Shown here one piece after another: positions 35,045 through 43,332 of a DNA stretch of 64,000 nt (position 1 is its first letter; each line of letters starts with the position of its first letter). This DNA comes from an uncultured Oceanospirillaceae bacterium (GTDB lineage: Bacteria; Pseudomonadota; Gammaproteobacteria; Pseudomonadales; Balneatricaceae): NCBI GenBank assembly GCA_937136055.1, contig CAKZOD010000075.1:39517-103516 (forward strand), read 5' to 3'. Position numbers and translations under genes: made by a program. Below the pieces are notes generated by a model that made no database searches, was not told the DNA's origin, and saw only the letters and a list, made by a program, of their open reading frames with translations.

Positions 35045-35671
35045 CTATTCAACTTTCTTAAGTAAGCGCGCTCGGTTTAATGCAAGCCATTGCAACGCTA
35101 TAATCGTAAAGCTATTATTTATTTTCCCCATATTGAGCATATTAATAGCTTCTTGCGCATCTAACACATGCACTTTTATATCTTCCCCTTCCGTAGCCAG
35201 TCCATGTATTCCACCTGCTTTGCTCGCATCAACGAGAGCACAAAACAAGTCAACGTTCTCTTCACTACCGCCGGGGCTTGGGCTAAATGTAAACAAATGC
35301 TCTAGTGTTTGTACCTTTAAGCCTGATTCTTCGTAGCACTCGCGAGTAGCAACTTCATCAATTGCCTCACCGGTCTCCACAATACCCGCTACGATTTCCA
35401 ACAACCAAGGCCCTTGTGGCTCAACAAGCGCACCAACTCTGAATTGTTCTACTAATACAACAGCATCTAATGTTACATCATAAAGCAAAACACCTACCGC
35501 ACTCGGTCTTTTAAATAGATCTCGCTTAATCGTTATCTCATCACCTGAAAAGGTTTTATGACGCACAGTGACTTCACGTAATTGATAAAAGCTATCGGCA
35601 AGCACTTCATCTTTAAGTACTGCAAAATCATTTTTACCGTAAGCCGCTTTCCATTCTTTCTTATCTACCAT
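35045..35671 (-). CDS. nudF: ADP-ribose diphosphatase NudF
   Basis: NudF cleaves ADP-ribose to AMP and ribose 5-phosphate, removing a reactive metabolite. The 208-residue Nudix protein has the Nudix box GIVETGEAIDEVATRECYEESG (split here as GIVETGEA, then RECYEESG) with the expected Glu residues, preceded by RVGALVEPQGPWLLE and followed by FTFSPSPGGSEE, the loop typical of ADP-ribose hydrolases. It is the first gene of the nudF-yqiB-cpdA run. An AGGT lies ten bases before the ATG. Confidence 0.95.
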   Translation of the reverse strand: MVDKKEWKAAYGKNDFAVLKDEVLADSFYQLREVTVRHKTFSGDEITIKRDLFKRPSAVGVLLYDVTLDAVVLVEQFRVGALVEPQGPWLLEIVAGIVETGEAIDEVATRECYEESGLKVQTLEHLFTFSPSPGGSEENVDLFCALVDASKAGGIHGLATEGEDIKVHVLDAQEAINMLNMGKINNSFTIIALQWLALNRARLLKKVE

Positions 35672-35740
35672 TGTAGTCTACCTATGCATCAATTCGGACA
35701 CGAGAGCGTTTTGAGCTAAAACTAAAGTCACTGATTTAGG

Positions 35741-35917
35741 TTATAGCTTACAGCTCAGGCAATCTTCAAAATCTAAATCTTCCAGCTCTTGTCTTTCTCC
35801 TAAAGCCGTATTGAAACGCTGCTGTAGCTCAGTCGCCAAAGTTTCTTCGCTGCTAATATTAGCTCTTTTAAACAAGTCGACTAATACTTCTAGCTCTTGG
35901 GCAGTAAAATCATTCAT
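35741..35917 (-). CDS. Small acidic protein with C-terminal CxxC, downstream of recJ
   Basis: A 58-codon gene too short for most gene callers. It starts with MNDFTAQELEVLVDLF and ends EDCLSCKL, rich in Glu, Leu and Gln, and probably forms one or two helices with a CxxC-type pair (Cys53, Cys56) at the end. A good binding site (GAAGGAA six to seven bases before the ATG) and a start 29 bases after the recJ stop on the same strand support translation. There is no signal peptide. I do not recognise the family. The cysteines could bind metal or be redox-active; that is inference. Confidence 0.72.
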   Translation of the reverse strand: MNDFTAQELEVLVDLFKRANISSEETLATELQQRFNTALGERQELEDLDFEDCLSCKL

Positions 35918-35946
35918 TTTTATTTCCTTCTTGGTTCTCTATAAAA

Positions 35947-37689
35947 TTATATTGCTTCTAAGTATTCAATCATTAATTGAACACTTCGTTTCCCACGGAA
36001 TTCATTAACATCTAATTTGTATACCGCACGCACCGTTTGAATAGACTCATCCGGCCAAACCTGCTCATCGATATTGAAATAAATTGCATCTATCGCTAAC
36101 CCTGATTCAGGCTCCATCAACACCAATTTCAAATGACGCTTACCAACAATACGCTGTTGAATGATCTTGAATTCATTATCAAACAAAGGCTCATTAAAGC
36201 TATGCCCCCAAGGGCCTGCATCACGAAACAAATTCGCATAGGTTTCGGTCATCTGGGAAGACTCTAACGCACCATCTGTTAACAAAACAGCTTGTAGATC
36301 TTCCTCTTGTACACTGCGGGTAATCACCCCATCAAAAGCTTTCTCAAAGGCCTCTAATTTACTGGCATCTATTGTCAAACCAGCAGCCATTGCATGACCG
36401 CCAAATTTTTTGATCATCCCAGGGTTCAACGTATTTACATCCGCAAGTGCATCTCTTAAATGTACACCGCTAATTGACCGTGATGAACCCTTCAATTCGC
36501 CATCATCACCGGGCGCAAAGGCTATCACTGGGCGATGTAGCTTATCTTTAATTCTTGAAGCCAGTATACCAATAACACCTTGATGCCAGCTTTCATTATA
36601 GAGACAAATAGCCGTTGGCAACTGCTGATTGCCCTCTAATTTTTTTTCTAGCTCACTTAAAAACTGCAATGCTTGTGCTTGCATCTCTTGTTCTATACCA
36701 CGACGCTCAAGGTTGAGCTGATCTAATGTAACGGCATATTCTCGTGCTTGCTGTGGGTCTTCACACAACAAACACTCAATTCCAATCGACATATCATCTA
36801 ATCGACCAGCAGCGTTTAATCGCGGCGCAACAGCAAAACCTAAATCACTGGCAACAAGTTTATCTAATCTGCGATTCGCCAGCTCAAGTAATGCAATCAA
36901 CCCGGGGCGTGCCCTTCCTGCTCTTATGCGCTGAAGGCCTTGGTAAACCAAGGTTCGATTATTGTGCTCTAAGGCGACAACATCTGCCACAGTGCCCAGT
37001 GCCACTAAATCCAATAATGATGCTAAGTTCGGTTGTTCTATACTCTTTTGCTCAAACCATTGCCTTGCAAGTAACTCACGGCGCAGCGCAATTAACAAAT
37101 AAAAAACAACCCCCACTCCGCAGGTCGACTTAGCTTGGAACTGGCAATCTTTGCGGTTCGGATTAACAATCGCAACTGCATTGGGAAGCTCATTTCCCGC
37201 TAAATGATGATCTGTAACCACCACATCAATACCCAGCTGATTGGCACGATCGACCCCCTCAATACTGGATACTCCATTATCAACTGTGATGATCAATGCA
37301 GGCTGATCTTGAGATGCCACATCAACAATTTCTGGGGACAGGCCGTACCCATATTCAAAACGATTGGGGACTAAATAATCAACGTTACCCGCTCCCATCA
37401 TACGCAGACCTAGAAGTAAAACAGCGGTACTGGTAGCGCCATCACAATCAAAATCGCCAACAATTATTACTTTTTGATTTTCAATAACAGCTTGGGCTAC
37501 ACGCTGCGTGGCTTTATCAATATCCATCAAACCTGTATCAGGTAACAACTCTTTAAGATTGCGTCCTAATTGTTGCTGATCAGTTATGCCACGCGCTGCA
37601 TATATCTTTGCCAAAGGCGTTTCAACTTGGCTAAAAATCTTACTACTGTAATCAATATTTTGACGACGTTGGATGGCAACTGTCTTCAT
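35947..37689 (-). CDS. recJ: Single-stranded-DNA-specific exonuclease RecJ
   Basis: RecJ degrades single-stranded DNA 5' to 3' in recombination, mismatch repair and replication restart. The 580-residue length matches the family. DHH-superfamily motifs are intact: GDFDCDGATST (Asp79, Asp81, Asp83), VTDHHLAGNELP (Asp160, His161, His162), the later RLNAAGRLDDM, and the DHHA1 motif GGHAMAAGL. An OB-fold C-terminus follows. The ATG has AAGGA seven bases before it. Confidence 0.98.
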   Translation of the reverse strand: MKTVAIQRRQNIDYSSKIFSQVETPLAKIYAARGITDQQQLGRNLKELLPDTGLMDIDKATQRVAQAVIENQKVIIVGDFDCDGATSTAVLLLGLRMMGAGNVDYLVPNRFEYGYGLSPEIVDVASQDQPALIITVDNGVSSIEGVDRANQLGIDVVVTDHHLAGNELPNAVAIVNPNRKDCQFQAKSTCGVGVVFYLLIALRRELLARQWFEQKSIEQPNLASLLDLVALGTVADVVALEHNNRTLVYQGLQRIRAGRARPGLIALLELANRRLDKLVASDLGFAVAPRLNAAGRLDDMSIGIECLLCEDPQQAREYAVTLDQLNLERRGIEQEMQAQALQFLSELEKKLEGNQQLPTAICLYNESWHQGVIGILASRIKDKLHRPVIAFAPGDDGELKGSSRSISGVHLRDALADVNTLNPGMIKKFGGHAMAAGLTIDASKLEAFEKAFDGVITRSVQEEDLQAVLLTDGALESSQMTETYANLFRDAGPWGHSFNEPLFDNEFKIIQQRIVGKRHLKLVLMEPESGLAIDAIYFNIDEQVWPDESIQTVRAVYKLDVNEFRGKRSVQLMIEYLEAI

Positions 37690-37783
37690 CGTTATCCTTT
37701 AATTTGATACGTAAATGTAATACGCAAGCTAGGGGATAACTTTTAATCCCCGAACTTAATATCTTGCGGTTAAAGCGTTTTAT

Positions 37784-38575
37784 TCAAGGTGCTGGAAACA
37801 AACTGTCTGTTTTGCCGGTATAGTGATAAACCAATAAGCCTATCCATTCCTTTATCGTAAAGCTCAAATCTCGTATGTGCATCCAATATTTCGGATCCAG
37901 CCGTAAGCCATTGGCTGTTTTAGAATAGAAATCGACAGGGTAAGCTGTGACTTGCCAGCCTCTTAATCTAAAAATCCCCATCGATCTAGGGATATGAAAA
38001 GCAGATGTCACCAACAACCAGTTGCCATCAGGTACACCACCTAATAACTCCTCACTTAGCACTGCGTTTTCAAAGGTATTTCGCGATTTTTTCTCCCATA
38101 GCACTCTATCGGCAACACCTTGCTCCACAAACCATTGCTCAGTAGCAGAAAGCGCTACATCTTGCGGATGCAGTAATGAGCCGCTGCCACCTGTGAATAC
38201 TATTTGCGCATTCGGGTATTGCTTAGCCAAATGCGGAATAGCCATCATTCTTTCTGCTGCAGCATTAAACTGCGCACTGCCCCACTCAACACCTAAGTCG
38301 CCTCGCTCAGCCCCTCCTAATACAATGACTCCTTGGATATTTTCAGGTAGCGAATGAACAACTGGAAAGCGCTTTTCTAATGGCCTGAGCAACAGATCAG
38401 CAACAGGAAAGAACAACACTAATAACATCACCGTTAATGTGCTGCACAATAGCCTTAAGCCCCATTTTGAGCGAAACGCAATCAGCAATGCGGACATGCA
38501 TAGTAAAAATATTAAAAAGTTGTCTGGGCTTGCCAGGAACCAAAACACTTTTGACAGTTGATAAAAAATATCCAT
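37784..38575 (-). CDS. DUF218 (YdcF/ElyC-like) membrane protein
   Basis: A 263-residue inner-membrane protein with two N-terminal hydrophobic segments (about residues 13-31 and 38-60) and a DUF218 domain outside the membrane: GVIVLGGAERG, VFTGGSGSL, EKKSRNTFENAVLS, WLLVTSAFHIPRSMGIFRLRGW split across the strand-helix core, and a C-terminal amphipathic helix KEWIGLLVYHYTG. This layout is that of ElyC, which affects envelope biogenesis at low temperature, rather than the smaller YdcF. The assignment to ElyC itself is inferred from topology only. Confidence 0.8.
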   Translation of the reverse strand: MDIFYQLSKVFWFLASPDNFLIFLLCMSALLIAFRSKWGLRLLCSTLTVMLLVLFFPVADLLLRPLEKRFPVVHSLPENIQGVIVLGGAERGDLGVEWGSAQFNAAAERMMAIPHLAKQYPNAQIVFTGGSGSLLHPQDVALSATEQWFVEQGVADRVLWEKKSRNTFENAVLSEELLGGVPDGNWLLVTSAFHIPRSMGIFRLRGWQVTAYPVDFYSKTANGLRLDPKYWMHIRDLSFTIKEWIGLLVYHYTGKTDSLFPAP

Positions 38576-38628
38576 TAGCCACCAAGTAAACGAGTTATCG
38601 ACAGTAAAATATAGCTTTGTACAAACAA

Positions 38629-38656
38629 TTAGGGCCCGTCAAATAACGAGCCCTAA
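38629..38656 (-). terminator. Terminator after thrC
   Basis: On the minus strand TTAGGGCTCGT pairs with ACGGGCCCTAA with one mismatch, followed by T-rich TTGTTTG. It lies 36-63 bases after the thrC stop. Confidence 0.7.
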
Positions 38657-38691
38657 TGAAAGGATAATATGCTAAATGAACAGCATTATAT

Positions 38692-40080
38692 CTATGCGAG
38701 TTTTTCAACCATATACTGCTGCACACTTGCCAAGTCATTAGCAATAACATCGTATGCTTCTTCACGCTCAAATAAATCAGACAGATGTGCAGGCAATGCA
38801 GGAGGCTGTAAACCAGCTTCAACAATTGCATCCGGAAATTTCACTGGATGAGCTGTAGATAGCACAATCATAGGCACAGCTTTGTCGAGATTATTAGCTC
38901 TAGCTGCTCGAACACCAATCGCAGTATGAGGATCTAGTAAATAACCTGTTTCAGCGGCAATATCAGCAATTGTTTGGCAAGTTTCAGCATCGTTGACACT
39001 CGCACTACTAAACTGAGCTTGAAGTGCTGCAATTTGTTTATCATCCAAAGAGACACCTTCGGTTTTAAAGCGTGTCAACAACTCATCAACCGCTGAACCA
39101 TCTCTGTCGTGTAAATCAAACAACAAACGCTCGAAGTTTGACGACACCATAATATCCATGGAAGGCGATAATGTATGCTCAAGAGAGCTCTTAGACATGT
39201 CATTATTCGCAATAGCACGGTGTAAGATATCATTGCTATTTGTAGCGACTATTAATTGCTTAACTGGCAATCCCATTTGCTTTGCAAGGTAGCCTGCAAA
39301 AATGTCCCCAAAGTTACCCGTTGGTACTGAGAATGACACTTCTCTATGCGGCCCGCCAAGAGCAATAGATGCACTAAAATAATAAACTATCTGAGACATT
39401 ATACGTGCCCAGTTAATCGAGTTTACCGCACCTAGCTTACGACCATTCAAGAACCCTTGATCTGCAAAGCTCGCTTTAACCATTTCTTGGCAATCGTCGA
39501 AATTACCTGAGATGGCAATATTGTGAACATTGTCACCTTTGATGCAGGTCATTTGGCGGCGCTGAACTTCAGACACTCGGTTGTGCGGATGCATGATAAA
39601 AATATCAATGCACTCACTATGGCGGCAGCCTTCAATTGCAGCTGAGCCAGTATCACCTGATGTAGCCCCTAAAATAACCAGCTTCTCACCACGTTTTTGA
39701 AGAACGTGATCCATCAAACGACCAAGCAATTGCAATGCAAAATCTTTAAACGCTAATGTTGGACCATGGAATAACTCAAGTACCCACTCATTAGTTGATA
39801 ACTCTTTTAATGGTGCCACTGCACTGTGATCGAAACCCGCATAGGTTTCGTCAATCATCACTGTTAATTCAGCATCACTAATACAACCTGCTACAAAGGG
39901 AGAGATTATTTTAAACGCTAACTCAGCGTAGCTTAACCCTGCCCACGAGGCGATTTCTTGTTTATCAAATTTTGGCATCTCTTTAGGAACATATAAGCCC
40001 CCATCTGATGCTAATCCAGCTAATAGTACTTCTTCAAAGTTTAGCTCTGGTGCTTGACCACGAGTTGATATGTATTTCAT
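38692..40080 (-). CDS. thrC: Threonine synthase
   Basis: ThrC converts O-phosphohomoserine to threonine with PLP. The 462-residue protein has the PLP lysine Lys112 in GPTLAFKDFALQLLG, the glycine-rich GATSGDTGSAAIEGC, FSVPTGNFGDIFAGY, and the C-terminal LDPHTAIGVRAA and LSTAHPVKFPDAI. It is of the longer (subfamily 2) class found in Pseudomonas and fungi. It lies 12 bases after hom; the two steps from aspartate semialdehyde on are thus coexpressed. thrB is not in the window. Confidence 0.98.
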   Translation of the reverse strand: MKYISTRGQAPELNFEEVLLAGLASDGGLYVPKEMPKFDKQEIASWAGLSYAELAFKIISPFVAGCISDAELTVMIDETYAGFDHSAVAPLKELSTNEWVLELFHGPTLAFKDFALQLLGRLMDHVLQKRGEKLVILGATSGDTGSAAIEGCRHSECIDIFIMHPHNRVSEVQRRQMTCIKGDNVHNIAISGNFDDCQEMVKASFADQGFLNGRKLGAVNSINWARIMSQIVYYFSASIALGGPHREVSFSVPTGNFGDIFAGYLAKQMGLPVKQLIVATNSNDILHRAIANNDMSKSSLEHTLSPSMDIMVSSNFERLLFDLHDRDGSAVDELLTRFKTEGVSLDDKQIAALQAQFSSASVNDAETCQTIADIAAETGYLLDPHTAIGVRAARANNLDKAVPMIVLSTAHPVKFPDAIVEAGLQPPALPAHLSDLFEREEAYDVIANDLASVQQYMVEKLA

Positions 40081-40092
40081 GTTCGGTTTACC

Positions 40093-41388
40093 TTATAAGT
40101 GCTCAACACGGATGCGAGCCACTGAACCTAAAGTGCTTTCTAGCGCTTCTATTTGTGCGATAGCCTGATTCATTTTTCTTTCTACAACACGCTGTGTTAG
40201 TAAAATGACAGGCACATACTCTTCATCAGATTCTTTTTGCACGATAGCTTCAATGTTAATACCGCAATCACCAATAATTTTAGTAATTTCAGCCAAGACA
40301 CCTGGTTTTTCAGCAGCTTTCAAATGCAGGTAGTAACCGGTTTCAGTCTCTTCCATTGACATAATAGGTGAGTCAGATAGCTCATCAGTCTGAAAGCCTA
40401 ATGGAGCTACTGCGCGAGAATCAGCGCTATTAATATTTCTTGCGATATCAATAATATCGGCGATAACAGCCGAGCCAGTTGCTTCATCACCCGCACCTGC
40501 ACCGTAATGCAATGTCTGACCAACAGCATCTGCATCAACCAATACAGCATTCATCACGCCATTGACGTTAGCAAGTAAAGTGTCCTTAGGGATCATTGTA
40601 GGGTGAACTCTCAGTTCAATACCTGTTTGTGTACGACGAGCAATACCTAAGTGCTTAATACGGTAGCCAAGTTCGTCTGCAAACTGCACATCTTCAGTCG
40701 TAACTTTACTGATGCCTTCTGTGTATGCCTTATCAAACTGTAACTCAACGCCATAGGCAATTGATGCCAAAATGGTAAGCTTGTGAGCTGCGTCTATACC
40801 TTCAACATCAAATGTTGGATCTGCCTCTGCGTAACCAAGCGCTTGTGCTTCGCTTAACACTGAACTGAAATCACGACCCTTTTGCTGCATTTCCGATAAG
40901 ATAAAGTTTCCAGTACCATTTATGATACCCGCTAGGCTATTAATCTTATTCGCTGCTAAACCTTCTCTCAATGCTTTAATGATTGGGATACCACCGGCAA
41001 CTGCCGATTCAAAGGCAACCGTTACATTATTTTTCTTTGCCGCGGCGAAAATTTCATTACCATGAACTGCAATCAACGCTTTGTTTGCTGTTACAACATG
41101 CTTGCCATTCTCTATCGCTAACATCACAAGCTTAAGCGCAACATCATTTCCGCCGATCAGCTCTACAACAATATCCACTTCAGGATTCACAGCAACATCA
41201 AAAATATCTCGGGTAATGTTGGTACCTGTGGTAATGCAGTTAGGGTTATCACGACGAGCACCAATTTGCTCAATAATAATTTCGCATCCAACACGGCGTT
41301 CAATTTCTTGAGCGTTACGCGTTAATACATTGAATGTACCGCTACCAACAGTACCTAAACCACATATTCCAACTTTTACAGGTTTCAA
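40093..41388 (-). CDS. hom: Homoserine dehydrogenase
   Basis: Hom reduces aspartate semialdehyde to homoserine, the branch towards threonine and methionine. The 431-residue monofunctional enzyme has the NAD(P) motif GICGLGTVGSGTFNV, the signature GGIPIIKALREGLAANKI, NGTGNFILSEM, the catalytic DPTFDVEGIDAAHKL, and a C-terminal ACT domain (about 350-430: YYLHLKAAEKPGVLAEITKI) for threonine feedback. The start is a TTG with a GGGGA binding site. It precedes thrC. Confidence 0.98.
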   Translation of the reverse strand: MKPVKVGICGLGTVGSGTFNVLTRNAQEIERRVGCEIIIEQIGARRDNPNCITTGTNITRDIFDVAVNPEVDIVVELIGGNDVALKLVMLAIENGKHVVTANKALIAVHGNEIFAAAKKNNVTVAFESAVAGGIPIIKALREGLAANKINSLAGIINGTGNFILSEMQQKGRDFSSVLSEAQALGYAEADPTFDVEGIDAAHKLTILASIAYGVELQFDKAYTEGISKVTTEDVQFADELGYRIKHLGIARRTQTGIELRVHPTMIPKDTLLANVNGVMNAVLVDADAVGQTLHYGAGAGDEATGSAVIADIIDIARNINSADSRAVAPLGFQTDELSDSPIMSMEETETGYYLHLKAAEKPGVLAEITKIIGDCGINIEAIVQKESDEEYVPVILLTQRVVERKMNQAIAQIEALESTLGSVARIRVEHL

Positions 41389-41595
41389 ACTATTTCCCCA
41401 CTGTATTTTCCACTAACTATAATTCACCACGAACTATAACGGGATGCTAGTATAGCTAAGATAAAGACGACAAACTATTGTCAGATTATTAATTAATCAA
41501 AGAAATTCGGCTATTTATCAATTTTTTTGACAGTGCCATTGGTGCATCGTATCGCACAGCGATTTACGCGATATTTACTGCACTTTTTTCGTGCA

Positions 41596-42378
41596 TTATT
41601 GCAAGCCTAAGGTATTGAGCAGGTCTCCTACAGATGCAAACCCCGCAACCTTTTCGCCACTTTCCATAAAGATTGTCGGCGTTGCATTTACGCCCAGCTT
41701 ATTCCCCATGAAAAACTGTTCTGCAACAGGAGAGCTACACTCATTTGCTTTAACACGCCCTGTTTGCTTCGCTAAAGTCATTGCTTTTGCATTGTCTTTT
41801 GCACACCAAATTGCACTCATTTGTTGAGCGATATCAGAGTTAGCTCCCGCACGTGGGAATGCCATATATTTCACAGTCACTCCATTGTCTTGCAACTCTG
41901 GAATAGCTTTATGTAATTTCTTGCAATAAAAGCAACTGATGTCAGTAAAAACGGTAATAGAAGTTTTTTGGTTCTTAGCAGGGTAAACAATCAAATCTTT
42001 TTCAGGCACCGCTGCTAGTGTTTTAGCCACTGTTTTTTGAAATTTCTGTTGCGACAAATTAACGATTCGTTTATCAGCGGTGAAATTCAACATCTCACCA
42101 ACCATCAAATACTCAGCATTCTCATCCGAAAATAAAATAGCACCTGAATCTAGCGTAACTTCAAACATACCAGGCCAAGGCGTTTTAACCACCGATGCAA
42201 TCTTCAATTTAGCCATGCTCGTCTCAAGTTTGTCTATAATACTTTGCTCAACAGTCTTTGCAGCGACACTAGAGGAAAAAGCAAAAGCTGCCACTAACAG
42301 CACTGATACCAACCGAGTAGCCTTATATAAAGACTGCTGAACATTACACCAAAAAGTTAAAGAAGAATTCATCATCAT
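41596..42378 (-). CDS. dsbC: Thiol:disulfide interchange protein DsbC
   Basis: DsbC is a periplasmic dimeric disulfide isomerase. The 260-residue protein has a signal peptide (cut near SSSVAA, about residue 40), an N-terminal dimerisation domain, and a thioredoxin fold with FTDISCFYCKKLH. The active pair is therefore C149-F-Y-C152 rather than the CGYC of E. coli. The second disulfide is kept (Cys in IWCAKDN and NECSSP), as is the cis-Pro loop NATPTIF. Three consecutive ATGs lie at the start; the third has the best-spaced GGA. It follows xerD, as in Pseudomonas. Confidence 0.93.
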   Translation of the reverse strand: MMMNSSLTFWCNVQQSLYKATRLVSVLLVAAFAFSSSVAAKTVEQSIIDKLETSMAKLKIASVVKTPWPGMFEVTLDSGAILFSDENAEYLMVGEMLNFTADKRIVNLSQQKFQKTVAKTLAAVPEKDLIVYPAKNQKTSITVFTDISCFYCKKLHKAIPELQDNGVTVKYMAFPRAGANSDIAQQMSAIWCAKDNAKAMTLAKQTGRVKANECSSPVAEQFFMGNKLGVNATPTIFMESGEKVAGFASVGDLLNTLGLQ

Positions 42379-42414
42379 TCCACATTATCAAAGTAAACAA
42401 ATCATTTATAAGAA

Positions 42415-43311
42415 CTAGCTTTTCGGCAGTTTTTTATAGTACGCCTCTGTGCTCGTTCGCGCACTGTGGCCAAGTAAATACTGCATCTGATCCAGGCCAA
42501 CACCTTTATCCATTAGGTGCACTGCAAAAGCTTTTCTTAATTGCTGGGCGGATACGCTACCATTCATCCCCTGTGTTTGCACATAATATTTAATGCGATA
42601 CCAAAAAGCTTGGCGCGTCATGTTTTTCGCCTGTTTATTAACAAATAAATATTCGCATGACCTATCTTTTAGCAACTGCAATCGTGCTTTTTTTATGTAT
42701 CGCTTTATATGAGTAACAGCACTTGAAATTAAAGGTATTTCTCTATGCTTTGCCCCTTTACTAGCAATAGTTAAGCTAGCTCTAGCTAAGTCAATGTCAT
42801 CGCACTTAATGCTAATTAGCTCGCTTATGCTAATTCCTGTGGCATAAAGCAACTCCAACATTGCACGGTCTCGTATACCAATCAGTTTGCCTAAATCTGG
42901 TGATTCCAATAGCCGCTCAACCTGATCAAATGTCATGACTATGCCGGAATTATTTTCTACTACAGGGGGCTTTATCGTTGCACAGGGATTTTGAGCTACA
43001 TGCTGTGATAGCTGCAAGAAGGTATAAAAGTTTTTGAGAGAAGATACAGTACGGGCGCTCGAGCTAGCTTTGGCGCCTGATTGCATTTTAAAAAGCAAGA
43101 ACTGCATAATATGGCGCTGATCGATCTCTAAACAATTTAGCTTATGCGCTGCTAACCATAAGCTATATTGCTGTAAGTCACGCTGGTAAGCCTGCACACT
43201 ATTACTGGCTAGCTTTTTTTGATATGTAAGATATTCAATGTACTGCGAGATCAGAGCGGCTTCTGTTAACTGAAGCTGCTCTTTAGCCTTAGTAGCTGCT
43301 TTTTCTATCAC
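42415..43311 (-). CDS. xerD: XerD-locus tyrosine recombinase with degenerate active site
   Basis: By position (next to dsbC and near hom, as in Pseudomonas) and overall sequence this is the XerD ortholog: AYQRDL and SSARTVSSLKNFY in the core-binding domain, then GIRDRAMLELLYATG and MTRQAFWYRIKYY. XerD with XerC resolves chromosome dimers at dif. The catalytic set is incomplete: the first Arg (ATGLRVSEL in XerD) is Ser161 in ATGISISEL, and the His of SPHVLRHAF is Gln256 in SAQQLRKAF. Lys185, Arg259, His282 and the nucleophile Tyr291 remain. Only seven residues follow the tyrosine, against about twenty in E. coli, so the helix that docks on the partner is missing. I checked the codons at both changed sites (AGC, CAG). 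The start is a GTG with no strong binding site. Confidence 0.85.
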   Translation of the reverse strand: MIEKAATKAKEQLQLTEAALISQYIEYLTYQKKLASNSVQAYQRDLQQYSLWLAAHKLNCLEIDQRHIMQFLLFKMQSGAKASSSARTVSSLKNFYTFLQLSQHVAQNPCATIKPPVVENNSGIVMTFDQVERLLESPDLGKLIGIRDRAMLELLYATGISISELISIKCDDIDLARASLTIASKGAKHREIPLISSAVTHIKRYIKKARLQLLKDRSCEYLFVNKQAKNMTRQAFWYRIKYYVQTQGMNGSVSAQQLRKAFAVHLMDKGVGLDQMQYLLGHSARTSTEAYYKKLPKS

Positions 43312-43332
43312 TGCGATTACTTTTTAATTTAC

